Position numbers and translations under genes: made by a program | The notes under the pieces: generated by a model | Databases searched by the model: none | Seen by the model: only the letters and a program-made list of their open reading frames with translations | What the model was told of the DNA's origin: nothing | Shown here: piece by piece, positions 44,384 to 53,599 of the stretch | Numbering within the stretch: the first letter of the stretch is position 1 | Layout of the letters: every line of letters begins with the position of its first letter | Assembly (NCBI RefSeq): GCF_026552795.1 | Contig: NZ_JANFPI010000001.1 | Span: forward strand, 496,001-560,000 | DNA length: 64,000 nucleotides | Reading direction: 5' to 3' | Origin: Ectorhizobium quercum | GTDB taxonomy: Bacteria > Pseudomonadota > Alphaproteobacteria > Rhizobiales > Rhizobiaceae

Positions 44384-45112
44384 ATGATCGAGATCACCGG
44401 CGTTTCCAAATATTATGGCGAGTTCGAGGTTCTGAAGAACTGCTCGACCCGGGTCGAGAAAGGCGAGGTCGTGGTGGTCTGCGGCCCCTCGGGCTCGGGC
44501 AAGTCGACGCTCATCAAATGCGTGAACGCGCTCGAACCCTTCCAGAAGGGATCGATCCGCGTCGACGGCATCGAGGTCGGCGATCCCGGCACCGACCTGC
44601 CGGACCTGCGCTCGCGCGTCGGCATGGTGTTCCAGAACTTCGAGCTGTTCCCGCACCTGACCATCGAGACCAACATCATGCTGGCGCAGCGCATCGTGCT
44701 GGGCCGCAGCGAGGACGCGGCCCGCAAGAAGGCGATGGAACTGCTCGACCGGGTCGGCCTTTCGGCCCAGGCGCTGAAATACCCCTCGCAGCTTTCCGGC
44801 GGCCAGCAGCAGCGCGTCGCCATCGCCCGGGCGCTGGCGATGAACCCGATGGCGATGCTGTTCGACGAACCGACCTCGGCGCTCGATCCGGAAATGATCT
44901 CCGAAGTGCTGGACGTGATGAGCGCCCTTGCCCGCGACGGCATGACGATGATGGTCGTCACCCACGAGATGGGCTTCGCCCGCCGTGTCGCCAACCGGGT
45001 GATCTTCATCGACCGGGGCGAGATCGTCGAGGACCGCCCCACCGAGGAATTCTTCACGGATCGCCGCAACCCGCGCACCGAAGCCTTCCTCTCCAAGATC
45101 CTGCAACACTGA
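44384..45112 (+). CDS. ABC transporter ATP-binding protein (polar amino acid type)
   Basis: A 242-residue GlnQ/HisP-like ATPase: Walker [17 protein letters not shown] loop [11 protein letters not shown], signature [17 protein letters not shown], Walker [16 protein letters not shown]-loop [12 protein letters not shown] 44384 lies 7 bp after the oxidase stop, preceded by GAGG. It is separated from its binding protein and permease by the DapA-like and oxidase genes, which shows that transport and catabolism share one operon. Confidence 0.93.
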   Translation: MIEITGVSKYYGEFEVLKNCSTRVEKGEVVVVCGPSGSGKSTLIKCVNALEPFQKGSIRVDGIEVGDPGTDLPDLRSRVGMVFQNFELFPHLTIETNIMLAQRIVLGRSEDAARKKAMELLDRVGLSAQALKYPSQLSGGQQQRVAIARALAMNPMAMLFDEPTSALDPEMISEVLDVMSALARDGMTMMVVTHEMGFARRVANRVIFIDRGEIVEDRPTEEFFTDRRNPRTEAFLSKILQH

Positions 45113-45124
45113 AAGGACGAAGCC

Positions 45125-46543
45125 ATGCGCCCGCTCGACCTCATCATCCGCAACGGCACGGTTGCCACCGCCTCTGACGTGTTTCGCGCCGATATCGGCA
45201 TCGCCGGCGGCCGGATCGTCGAGATCGCCGAGCGTATCGAGGGCGATGCTGCGGTCGTCGACGCGACGGGCAAATATGTCCTGCCCGGCGGTATCGACAG
45301 CCATGTGCATGTGTCCCAGCCCTCCGGCGAGGGGATCGTCATGGCCGACGATTTCGAAAGCGGCACGCGCTCGGCGCTCTATGGCGGCAACACCACCGTC
45401 ATGCCCTTCTGCCTTCAGGAGAAGGGAAAGTCGCTGCGCGAGGCGCTGAAGGCGTATCACGCGCTGGCCGAGGGCAACTGCTACACCGATATCAGCTTTC
45501 ACCTGATCGTCAACGATCCGACCGAAGCCGTTCTCGGCCAGGAATTGCCCGCGCTGGTCAGGGACGGCTATGCCTCGCTCAAGGTCTTCATGACCTATGA
45601 GGATCTGCGCCTCAGCGATGCCGAGATCCTGAAGACGCTGGATGTGGCGCGCGAAACGGGCGCGACGGTCATGGTGCATTGCGAGAACGAGGATGCCATC
45701 CGCTTCCTGATCGAAAAGCACGAGGCGGCCGGCGACGTCGCCCCGCGCGCCCATGCCTCCACCCGTCCCGCTGCCGTCGAGCGCGAGGCGACGCACCGGG
45801 CCCTGACGCTGGCCGAAATCGTCGATGTCCCGGTCGTCATCGTTCACGTCTCCAACGGCCAGTCGATGGAGGAGATCGCCCGCGCCCGCAGCCGCGGCAT
45901 CGAGGTGATCGGTGAAACATGCCCGCAATATCTGGTCCTGACGGCGGACGATCTGTCCGGCATGGACTGGGAGGGCGCCAAATTCGTCTGCTCGCCGCCG
46001 CCGCGCGACAAGGCTGCCCAGCAGGATTGCTGGCGCGGCATCGAGACCGGCGTTTTCGACCTGTTTTCCTCCGACCATTGCCCGTTCCGCTACGACGACG
46101 AGCGCGGCAAGCTGAACCCGAAAGGCCGCAGGAGCTTCCGCCATATCCCGAACGGCATTCCCGGCGTGGAGACGCGCATGCCGATCCTGTTTTCCGAGGG
46201 CGTGATGAAAGGGCGGATCGACCTGCCGCGCTTCGTGGCGCTGACCGCCACCAACCACGCCAGAACCTACGGCCTTTATCCGCAGAAGGGCACGATCGCC
46301 ATCGGCGCGGACGCAGACCTTGCCATCTGGGACCCGCAGGCCAAACGCACCATCCGCCATGCGGACCTGCATGACGGCGCCGATTATTCGCCCTATGAAG
46401 GGCTGGAGATCACCGGCTGGCCGACGACCGTCATTCTCGGGGGCCGCGTGATGATCTGCGACGGCGAACTCATCGGCCGCAAGGGAGACGGCGCCTATCG
46501 CCCGGCCGCGGCCCGTACCACGGCATTTCCAGCAAAAGCGTGA
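45125..46543 (+). CDS. Dihydropyrimidinase/D-hydantoinase family
   Basis: A 472-residue cyclic amidase. All metal-centre residues of the family are in place: His60 and His62 (DSHVHV), carboxylated Lys153 (SLKVFMTY), His185 (VMVHCEN), His241 (IVHVSNG) and Asp317 (SSDHCPF). It opens hydantoin- or dihydropyrimidine-type rings using zinc. ATG 45125 with GAAAGGA upstream. In this operon it may open a cyclic imide or ureide, or a lactam-like form of the imported substrate. Allantoinase is the same superfamily, but this motif set is hydantoinase-like. Confidence 0.9.
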   Translation: MRPLDLIIRNGTVATASDVFRADIGIAGGRIVEIAERIEGDAAVVDATGKYVLPGGIDSHVHVSQPSGEGIVMADDFESGTRSALYGGNTTVMPFCLQEKGKSLREALKAYHALAEGNCYTDISFHLIVNDPTEAVLGQELPALVRDGYASLKVFMTYEDLRLSDAEILKTLDVARETGATVMVHCENEDAIRFLIEKHEAAGDVAPRAHASTRPAAVEREATHRALTLAEIVDVPVVIVHVSNGQSMEEIARARSRGIEVIGETCPQYLVLTADDLSGMDWEGAKFVCSPPPRDKAAQQDCWRGIETGVFDLFSSDHCPFRYDDERGKLNPKGRRSFRHIPNGIPGVETRMPILFSEGVMKGRIDLPRFVALTATNHARTYGLYPQKGTIAIGADADLAIWDPQAKRTIRHADLHDGADYSPYEGLEITGWPTTVILGGRVMICDGELIGRKGDGAYRPAAARTTAFPAKA

Positions 46544-46604
46544 AGCGGTCTCGTGTCCGCAAATGCTCTACTGTCCAATCCCCCTCATGGAGAAATGAAA
46601 CGCA

Positions 46605-47018
46605 ATGAAACTGAAAGTCACCGCCGGCCCGTTCACCTTCGATGCCGTGCTTGAAACCGAAAAGGCGCCGCAGACCTGCAAGGCGTTTCTCGAGCGCCTG
46701 CCGTTCGAAGGCCAGATCGTCCATGTCCGCTGGTCGGGCGAGGGCGTGTGGATTCCGCTCGGCGATTACAATTTCGGCGTCGGCTACGAAAATCACACCA
46801 GCCATCCGGCTCCGGGCCAGTTCATCCTGTATCCCGGTGGCATGAGCGAGACGGAAATCCTGCTCGCCTATGGCGGCGTGGATTTCTCCTCCAAGGTGGG
46901 CCAGCTTGCCGGCAACCACTTCGTCACGCTGACCTCGAACCTCGACAAGCTGCCGGAAATCGGCCGCAAGGCCCTGTGGGAAGGCGCGCAGCCGATCCGC
47001 TTCGAGCTGGCCGAATAG
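46605..47018 (+). CDS. DUF3830 (cyclophilin-like fold) protein
   Basis: A 137-residue protein recognised as DUF3830: MKLKVTAGPFTFDAVLETEKAP, TCKAFLERLPFEGQIVHVRWSGE and the later NFGVGYENHTSHPAPG and GNHFVTL. DUF3830 proteins adopt a cyclophilin-like fold and often lie next to hydantoinase-type genes, with no known activity. ATG 46605 follows GAAATGAAACGCA. Last gene of the operon; a hairpin follows at 47046. Confidence 0.82.
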   Translation: MKLKVTAGPFTFDAVLETEKAPQTCKAFLERLPFEGQIVHVRWSGEGVWIPLGDYNFGVGYENHTSHPAPGQFILYPGGMSETEILLAYGGVDFSSKVGQLAGNHFVTLTSNLDKLPEIGRKALWEGAQPIRFELAE

Positions 47019-47045
47019 GAGTTTCCTTTACCGGTTGTCCATCTC

Positions 47046-47076
47046 CGGGTCCCTCGCCGCACGGCGAAGGGGCCCG
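47046..47076. terminator. Hairpin after the fusion-oxidase operon
   Basis: CGGGTCCCTCGCC (46-58) and GGCGAAGGGGCCCG (63-76) pair with one or two mismatches around GCAC. A weak T-rich stretch (GTTTCT) follows. The rest of the 277-bp gap before the next gene shows no coding feature. Confidence 0.4.
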
Positions 47077-47295
47077 AAGTCGTTTCTGCCGCCGGCCCGA
47101 ACGGCGGATGCTCGCGGTGCGCGAGGGATCGAAAACATCGTTCACGCAGTTGTGCCTGATGGATCGGACGAATGTCGTGCGATCCGGTGTAGAATTCGAA
47201 ATCGATGCCGCAGCACTGCCTTCGGTTCGGTATCGGAGCCGTCCGGACGGTTGCCGGATCGCGCTGCGCGATGACGTTCATGAGAGGAGAAAGCC

Positions 47296-48513
47296 ATGAC
47301 CTCACCTTCGGCACGCCCCTTCCGCCCTGTCCTGACCCTCGGATGCTCCCTGGCAATGGCTCTTGCCTGCGCGGCCCATGCGCAGGACTTCAATGCCGAG
47401 CCGCCGAACGCGCCCGACCAGCGCCCCGCCTTCGCGGAACAGACCCGGGCGCCGGTGATCGACGACGGAGTTGAACCTGTGCGCACCGTCGTCGCCAGCG
47501 GGCTGGTCAACCCGTGGGGCATGGCCGAACTGCCTGACGGAACCTGGCTCGTGACCGAAAAGGCCGGGCGGTTGCGGATCGTCGGGACGGATGGCTGGGT
47601 CTCCGGTCCGATTGCGGGTTTGCCGGAGGTCTACGCGGGAGGCCAGGGCGGCCTTCTGGATGTGGCGGTGCGCGACGATTTCGCCGACACCCGCCGCGTC
47701 TGGTGGAGTTACGCCGAGCCGCGCGAGGACGGCAAGAACGGCACGTCGGTCGCGACCGGCACGCTCTCGGCCGACGGCAGCGAACTGACCAACGTGCGGG
47801 TGATCTTCCGGCAGGAGCCGGGCTGGGATTCGCGGGCGCATTTCGGCTCGCGGCTGGTTTTCGACAATGAAGGTGCGCTCTTCGTCACCACGGGAGAGCG
47901 TTCGGTCGCCGATGCGCGGGTGTTCGCGCAGGATGTCGGCACCCATATCGGCAAGGTGGTGCGCATCGATCCCGATGGCGGTCCGGCGCCCGGCAACCCG
48001 CAGATCGAAGGCGGCCTGCCCGAGATCTGGTCCTACGGCCACCGCAACCTGCAATCGGCGGCCCTCGGTCCCGATGGCGCGCTCTGGACGGTGGAGCACG
48101 GCCCGCGCGGCGGCGACGAGCTGAACAGGCCCGAGGCGGGCAAGAACTACGGTTGGCCGGTCATCACCTACGGTCTGGAATACAGCGGCGGCGCGGTCGG
48201 CAACGGCCTGACCGCCCAGGACGGCATGGAACAGCCGATCTACTACTGGGACCCGGTGATCGCCCCGAGCGGCATGGCCTTTTACAGCGGCGACCTCTTT
48301 CCCGGCTGGGAAGGCAGCGCCCTGATCGGCGGTCTGCGCGGGCAGGCGCTGGTCCGGCTGACGATCGAGGACGGAAAGGTGACGGGCGAGGCGCGCTACC
48401 TTCAGGGCTTCGCACGCATCCGCGACGTCGCCGTCGCGCGTGACGGTGCGGTCATGGTTCTCACCGATGACGAAGACGGCGCGCTGATCCGGCTCACCCC
48501 GGACGAAGGCTGA
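47296..48513 (+). CDS. PQQ-dependent aldose sugar dehydrogenase (YliI/Asd-like)
   Basis: A 405-residue periplasmic enzyme: Sec signal peptide (residues 1-29, ending ACAAHAQ), then a six-bladed soluble quinoprotein beta-propeller. Family motifs: ASGLVNPWGMAELPDGTWLV, SYGHRNLQSAALGPDGALWTVEHGPRGGDELN and NYGWPVITYGLEYSG. Such enzymes oxidise aldoses with PQQ and pass electrons to quinone or cytochrome c. GAGGAG precedes ATG 47296. It stands alone between two unrelated operons. Confidence 0.9.
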   Translation: MTSPSARPFRPVLTLGCSLAMALACAAHAQDFNAEPPNAPDQRPAFAEQTRAPVIDDGVEPVRTVVASGLVNPWGMAELPDGTWLVTEKAGRLRIVGTDGWVSGPIAGLPEVYAGGQGGLLDVAVRDDFADTRRVWWSYAEPREDGKNGTSVATGTLSADGSELTNVRVIFRQEPGWDSRAHFGSRLVFDNEGALFVTTGERSVADARVFAQDVGTHIGKVVRIDPDGGPAPGNPQIEGGLPEIWSYGHRNLQSAALGPDGALWTVEHGPRGGDELNRPEAGKNYGWPVITYGLEYSGGAVGNGLTAQDGMEQPIYYWDPVIAPSGMAFYSGDLFPGWEGSALIGGLRGQALVRLTIEDGKVTGEARYLQGFARIRDVAVARDGAVMVLTDDEDGALIRLTPDEG

Positions 48514-48625
48514 CGCGTCGTCGGCCGCCCACCGGCGTTTTCCGCGGCCGGCAAAGGGGAGGCGGCGGGCGAAGGCGTCCGTCCCGTCCCGTGCGGCGAT
48601 CAATTCCCGGTGAACGGCTGAGACG

Positions 48626-48647
48626 CGCCGGCCGCTTGAGGCCGGCG
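48626..48647. other. GC-rich hairpin upstream of the RND pump
   Basis: CGCCGGCC (48626-48633), 6-nt loop, GGCCGGCG (48640-48647). It may terminate transcription from the sugar dehydrogenase gene. The AT-rich tract 48716-48780 downstream probably contains the pump promoter. Confidence 0.4.
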
Positions 48648-48813
48648 GCACGCTGTGACATCCTTTCCTTTCGCGGCTGCGAAAACATGCAGGACGCTAA
48701 CGACAACGTGATGGCCGTTTTTTTGATATTACAAAAAGTTAATTTCGCTTTCTGAAACCATTCCGCGATTATCAAGATGATTGATGCGGCGCAAATTTTG
48801 CAGGGAGTTCCGG

Positions 48814-49932
48814 ATGAGATTACTGGCCGGTCTTGTGATCGCTCTGGCGGGAGGCGCCATAGGAGCGGCGGCCGTTCATTGGAAAGTGGCGGACCCTTCT
48901 GCACTTCTGTCGAGCGCGGCGCCGTCCGGCGGCGGCGCGGGGGAAGGCGCGCGTGCGCCCCAGCCCGTTTCCGTCGAGGTGACGGAGGCCAGGGAAGTCT
49001 TGACCAGCGACGACATCGCCGCGATCGGCTCGCTGGAATCGGATGAATCCATCCAGCTTGCACCGGAAGTCGCCGGGCGGGTCGCGGCCATCAATTTTCA
49101 GGAAGGCCAGGCGATCAAGGCCGGAGAGGTCCTCGTCCTGCTCGACGACGCACTCGCCCGGGCATCCGAGCAGGAAATAAAGGTCCGCCTCGATCTGGCC
49201 AATGCCAATTACGAGCGCGCGCGGCGCATGACCGCGAGCGGAACCGGAACCACCCGCGACCTCGACACCGCGCTGGCGGAGCGCAGCACCGCCGAAACGC
49301 TTTTGAACTCGCAGCGCGTGCAGGTTGCGAAACACTCGCTCTCCGCCCCCTTCGATGGGGTCGTTGGCCTCCGCAACGTTTCGGTCGGCAGCTATGTCGG
49401 TGTCGGAACGGCGCTCGTCAATCTCGAAAAGATCGACGTGCTGAAGGTCGGCTTCAAGGTGCCGGAGAGGTACCTGCAAAACATCCGCGTCGGGCAGACC
49501 GTGGACGTGAGCGTCGATGCTTTCCCCGGCCAGGCCTTCGAAGGCACGATCTACGCCATCGATCCGATGCTGGACGTCAACGGCCGGGCCCTGAACGTGC
49601 GCGCGCGCCTTTCCAACAGCGAGATGACGCTGCGTCCGGGCCTGTTCGCCCGGATCGTCATCAAGGGGTTCGATGAGCGCAAGGCCGTTTCCATACCCGA
49701 AAGCGCAGTGGTCGCGCGCGGGCAGGAACGGCTGGTCTGGACCATCGTGGACGGGCACGCGCAGGAAGCGAAAATCCGGATCACGGCACGAAAGGTCGGG
49801 TCGATCGAGGTCGAGGGCGTGGAACCGGGCACCGTCGTGGTGACGGCCGGCCAGCCTCGGCTGCGCAACGGCGCGCCGGTCACGATCGTCGGCGGCGAGC
49901 AGGTGGCGCGAACGACGGGATCGAACGGATGA
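48814..49932 (+). CDS. RND efflux membrane fusion protein (MexA/AcrA type)
   Basis: A 372-residue periplasmic adaptor: one N-terminal membrane anchor (LLAGLVIALAGGAIGAAAVH), a lipoyl domain (LAPEVAGRVAAINFQEGQAIKAG), a coiled-coil hairpin (about 90-140), then beta-barrel and membrane-proximal domains. No lipobox cysteine. ATG 48814 has AGGGAG upstream; longer in-frame starts at 48781 (TTG) and 48784 lack support. It links the RND pump 10 bp downstream to an outer-membrane channel encoded elsewhere. Confidence 0.92.
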   Translation: MRLLAGLVIALAGGAIGAAAVHWKVADPSALLSSAAPSGGGAGEGARAPQPVSVEVTEAREVLTSDDIAAIGSLESDESIQLAPEVAGRVAAINFQEGQAIKAGEVLVLLDDALARASEQEIKVRLDLANANYERARRMTASGTGTTRDLDTALAERSTAETLLNSQRVQVAKHSLSAPFDGVVGLRNVSVGSYVGVGTALVNLEKIDVLKVGFKVPERYLQNIRVGQTVDVSVDAFPGQAFEGTIYAIDPMLDVNGRALNVRARLSNSEMTLRPGLFARIVIKGFDERKAVSIPESAVVARGQERLVWTIVDGHAQEAKIRITARKVGSIEVEGVEPGTVVVTAGQPRLRNGAPVTIVGGEQVARTTGSNG

Positions 49933-49941
49933 GGCAGGGCT

Positions 49942-52900
49942 ATGGGTTTCTTTGAACTGTGCATTCGCCGTCCGGTCTTCGCCACGGTGCTCAGCCTGCT
50001 CATGCTGCTGGTCGGCATCGTTTCCTACGATCGCCTCGTCGTCCGGGAATATCCGAACATAGACGAGCCGGTCGTTTCGGTGGTGACGAACTATTCGGGC
50101 GCCTCGGCCAGTATCATCGAAACCCAGGTCACCCAGGTCCTTGAAGGGTCGATCGCCGGCATCGAGGGGATCGACGTGCTGGAATCGACCAGCCGGGCCG
50201 AATCGAGCCGCATCACGGTCCGCTTCCGGCTGGAGGTCGATCCGAGCGTTGCCGCCAGCGACGTGCGCGACCGCGTCAGCCGGGTTCGCCAGCGCCTGCC
50301 CGACGAGATCAGCGAGCCCGTCATTTCCAAGGTCGAGGCCGATGCCCAGCCGGTCGTCTTCATCGTGTTCCGCAGCGACCGCATGTCGGCGCTCGAACTG
50401 ACGGATTATGTCGACCGCAACGTGGTCGACCGGTTCAAGAACCTGACGGGCGTCGCCGACGTGCAGATCTATGGCGAGCGCCGCTATGCGATGCGCATCT
50501 GGATCGACCGGGAACGGCTCGCGGCCCTTGGTCTCACGGTCCAGGACGTCGAGAGTTCGCTTCGCAGCCAGAATGTCGAAATCCCCGCCGGCCGTATCGA
50601 AAGCACCGACCGGGAGTTCACGATTCTGTCGAAGACCGCGCTGGGCTCGGTGGAGCAGTTCCAGAACATCGCGGTGAAGCGCGACAGCGGTATGGTCGTG
50701 CGTCTCGGCGAGGTCGCCCGCGTGGAACTGGGGTCCACCGAAGCGCGGCGCTCAAGCCGATTCGACAGCGACAGCGCCATCATCGTCGGCGTCATCAAGC
50801 AGGCGGTGGCGAACCCGCTCGACGTGTCCACCGGTGTCCGCGCGGTGTTGCCCGACATGAACGCCACCCTGCCGGACGGCATGAGCGCCGCCGTCGGCAA
50901 CGACAATTCCGTCTTCATCGAAAAGGCGATCGGCGCCGTCTACAGCACCATCATCGAGGCGATCATACTGGTTCTGCTGGTGATCGTGTTCTTTCTTCGC
51001 TCGGCGCGCGCCTCGATCATTCCCATCGTCACCATTCCGATTTCGCTGATCACCACCTTCGCGATCATGTATGCGTTCGGCTTCAGCGTGAATACCTTGA
51101 CGCTGCTGGCAATGGTGCTGGCGATCGGCCTCGTGGTGGACGATGCCATCGTGGTGCTGGAAAACATTTTCCGGCATATCGAGGCGGGAATGAAGCCCGT
51201 GCCGGCGGCCATGAAGGGCACCCGTGAGATCGGGATGCCCGTCATCGCGATGACGCTGACGCTTGCGGCCGTGTACACGCCGGTCGCCTTCTCCGCAGGA
51301 CGGACGGGACGGTTGTTCACCGAATTCGCCCTGACGCTGGCGGCCGCCGTCATCGTTTCGGGTTTCGTCGCATTGACCCTGACGCCGATGATGTGCTCGC
51401 GCCTGCTGAAGCATCAGGAAAACCCCGGCCGGGTTTCCGCATTCGTGGAGCGGCTGCTGTCCGGGATGGAAAGAGGCTACCGGCGCGCTCTGACAAGCTC
51501 GTTCCGGGTGCGGCCGCTGATCGCGCTTCTGGCGGTCGTCGTCGCCGTCGGCAGCGTCTATTTCTACCTGCGGCTGCCGCAGGAGCTTTCGCCGGTGGAG
51601 GACCGCGGGGTCATCCGCGTCGTGGGCACCGCGCCGGAAGGATCGACGCTCGCCTATACCGAACGATATTCACGACAGGTCGAGGAGCTTCTCAAGCCGA
51701 TTTCCGAGGTCGGGAGCGTGCAGACGATCAACGGCATGCCGGAGGTCAACCGTTTCCTCGTCATGGGACGCCTGCGGGACTGGGACGAGCGGGGCCGCAG
51801 CCAGCAGGAACTCGTGGCCGAACTCCTGCCGTCGCTGCGCAGCATCGCCGGCGTCAACGCCTTTGCCAGCAACCCGCCGTCTCTGGGAACCTCGGGCAAT
51901 TCCCGTCCCATCGAGTTCGTGTTGCAGAGTTCCAGTTCCTACGAGGAGCTTGACGAGGTGTCGAGGCGTTTCCTCGACAGGCTTGCCGACTATCCCGGCA
52001 TCACCAATGCCGATACGGATTTGAAGCTCAACAAGCCCGAGATGACCATCGAGATCGACCGCGACAAGGCCTCGGATCTTGGCGTCGATGTTTCCGTCAT
52101 CGGTCGCACGCTGGAGACCCTGCTCGGAAGCCGGCAGGTGACGAGCTTCGAGAGCGACGGCGAGCAATACGACGTCTACGTCCAGCTCGCCGCCGAGGAC
52201 CGGGCCTCGCCCGATACGCTGTCGATGATCTTCGTCCGCTCGGCATCGGGCGAGATGGTGCAGCTTTCGAACCTCGTCACCATCAGCGAAAGCGTCGCGC
52301 CGCAGGAGTTAAGGCGCTTCAACCAGCTTCGCTCCGTGACGGTCTCGGCCAATCTGGCGCCCGGCTATTCGACCGGTGAAGTCCTCTCGCATCTGGATGC
52401 CGTCGCGCGCGAGGTGCTGCCAGACAACGTCCAGACCGACGTTTCCGGCCAGAGCCGCGAGTTTCTGGCGGCCGGGCAAAGCCTGGCCGTGGTCTTCGTT
52501 CTCGCCCTGGGCTTCATCTATCTGGTGCTGGCGGCGCAGTTCGAGAGCTTCCGCGATCCGCTCATCATCATGATTTCGGTGCCGCTGTCGATGACCGGCG
52601 CGCTCGCCGCGCTCTATTTCGCCGGCGGCACCCTGAACGTCTATTCGCAGATCGGCCTCGTCACGCTGGTCGGGCTGATCACGAAACACGGCATCCTGAT
52701 CGTGGAATTCGCCAACCAGCAGCAGGAAAGGGGCGAGGACAGGCTGACGGCGGTGATCGACGCTGCCGTGCTGCGCCTTCGCCCCATCCTGATGACGACC
52801 GGCGCGATGGTGCTCGGCGCCATTCCTTTGGCGCTTGCCCACGGGGCGGGCGCCGAAAGCCGCCAGCAGATCGGCTGGGTGATCGTCGGCGGCATGACCT

Positions 52901-53016
52901 TCGGCACGATCCTGACGCTTTTCGTGGTTCCGATGGTGTATTCGGTCATGGGCCGGCGCATCGCCAAGCGGGACGAGCCGATCGAGCTGGTGCGCCCCGT
53001 CATCGCGGCGGAATAG
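49942..53016 (+). CDS. RND multidrug efflux transporter (HAE1 family)
   Basis: A 1024-residue proton-driven pump, standard AcrB/MexB length. It starts MGFFELCIRRPVFATVLSL and has two large periplasmic halves. The TM4 proton-relay region contains LLAMVLAIGLVVDDAIVVLEN; the second half has ITKHGILIVEFANQQ. The outer-membrane component is missing here, though the OMF at 61092 is nearby. Start is 9 bp after the adaptor stop, so they are one operon. A hairpin (53035-53063) follows the stop. Confidence 0.95.
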   Translation: MGFFELCIRRPVFATVLSLLMLLVGIVSYDRLVVREYPNIDEPVVSVVTNYSGASASIIETQVTQVLEGSIAGIEGIDVLESTSRAESSRITVRFRLEVDPSVAASDVRDRVSRVRQRLPDEISEPVISKVEADAQPVVFIVFRSDRMSALELTDYVDRNVVDRFKNLTGVADVQIYGERRYAMRIWIDRERLAALGLTVQDVESSLRSQNVEIPAGRIESTDREFTILSKTALGSVEQFQNIAVKRDSGMVVRLGEVARVELGSTEARRSSRFDSDSAIIVGVIKQAVANPLDVSTGVRAVLPDMNATLPDGMSAAVGNDNSVFIEKAIGAVYSTIIEAIILVLLVIVFFLRSARASIIPIVTIPISLITTFAIMYAFGFSVNTLTLLAMVLAIGLVVDDAIVVLENIFRHIEAGMKPVPAAMKGTREIGMPVIAMTLTLAAVYTPVAFSAGRTGRLFTEFALTLAAAVIVSGFVALTLTPMMCSRLLKHQENPGRVSAFVERLLSGMERGYRRALTSSFRVRPLIALLAVVVAVGSVYFYLRLPQELSPVEDRGVIRVVGTAPEGSTLAYTERYSRQVEELLKPISEVGSVQTINGMPEVNRFLVMGRLRDWDERGRSQQELVAELLPSLRSIAGVNAFASNPPSLGTSGNSRPIEFVLQSSSSYEELDEVSRRFLDRLADYPGITNADTDLKLNKPEMTIEIDRDKASDLGVDVSVIGRTLETLLGSRQVTSFESDGEQYDVYVQLAAEDRASPDTLSMIFVRSASGEMVQLSNLVTISESVAPQELRRFNQLRSVTVSANLAPGYSTGEVLSHLDAVAREVLPDNVQTDVSGQSREFLAAGQSLAVVFVLALGFIYLVLAAQFESFRDPLIIMISVPLSMTGALAALYFAGGTLNVYSQIGLVTLVGLITKHGILIVEFANQQQERGEDRLTAVIDAAVLRLRPILMTTGAMVLGAIPLALAHGAGAESRQQIGWVIVGGMTFGTILTLFVVPMVYSVMGRRIAKRDEPIELVRPVIAAE

Positions 53017-53034
53017 CCAGCCTCATGGCCAAGG

Positions 53035-53063
53035 GAATCGCCGCGCTTTGCCTCAGGCGATTC
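53035..53063. terminator. Hairpin after the RND operon
   Basis: GAATCGCC (53035-53042) and GGCGATTC (53056-53063) form a perfect 8-bp stem with a 13-nt loop, 19 bp past the pump stop. No T run follows, so intrinsic termination is unproven. Confidence 0.45.
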
Positions 53064-53599
53064 TATCGTGCCGGACCGGCGCCGGACGATCTGCTGGCGG
53101 GGAATGGGGATGACCGGGGCATTTGTGTGGCAAGGCATTGAGGCCGGTCGCGATTGCCCCCGACTCGCACCGTGGGGTATCACCGGAGGCGACCCGGCAA
53201 GGCCGGCCTGCCTGTCAACGGTCGGCTGTCAAGGACAGCGCCACGCGTCGGCCTGCGTGGCGGATTATCCGCTCAAGAATAGAAAATCCGGCCTCTTTTT
53301 CATGAAATGAGGCAGGTTTCCTGTGCGCGCCCGCTAAAACATCTTCCTGAGATTCGCAGGTCCGGTTATGGGATTTGGAGGCCGGTATCGCGTGGCTTCT
53401 GAGCCATGAAATGCCTCACGCAATGAGTGTTTCCGCGCCTCTGATTTCTCCGTTCACGCGAGATGTGGAGCGGCCTGTGACACAAAAATGCCACAGTAAG
53501 GCAAACTTGACTAAACCAGTCTTGTTAAGGTTCCATCGATCAGTTAAGCCGCTACTCATCGATCGTTTCTGTTTCAGTTAACTTTTTGTGGGGGCTTTT
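53064..53599. other. 536-bp intergenic region before the TonB-dependent receptor
   Basis: No convincing gene. Visible structure: a palindromic TTTCATGAAA (53298-53307) with GCCTC and GAGGC flanks (53291-53313), a TTGACT-containing AT-rich stretch (53500-53550), and the repeat CATCGATC twice (53534, 53557). An iron-regulated promoter is expected in this region; no perfect Fur, Irr or RirA site is recognised. Confidence 0.4.

Noticed and set aside
41863..44409. 848-codon antisense frame over the fusion oxidase
   Set aside because: Shadow of a real gene on the other strand; no motif or ribosome site.
53068..53310. 80-codon frame in the gap before the siderophore receptor
   Set aside because: Basic, Cys/Trp-containing sequence with no ribosome site or family resemblance; the intergenic reading is simpler.
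53544..53558. CTACTCA near 53551 as a fourth copy of the FixJ-like motif
   Set aside because: It shares only seven bases and lacks the GGAAA half; too short to be meaningful.
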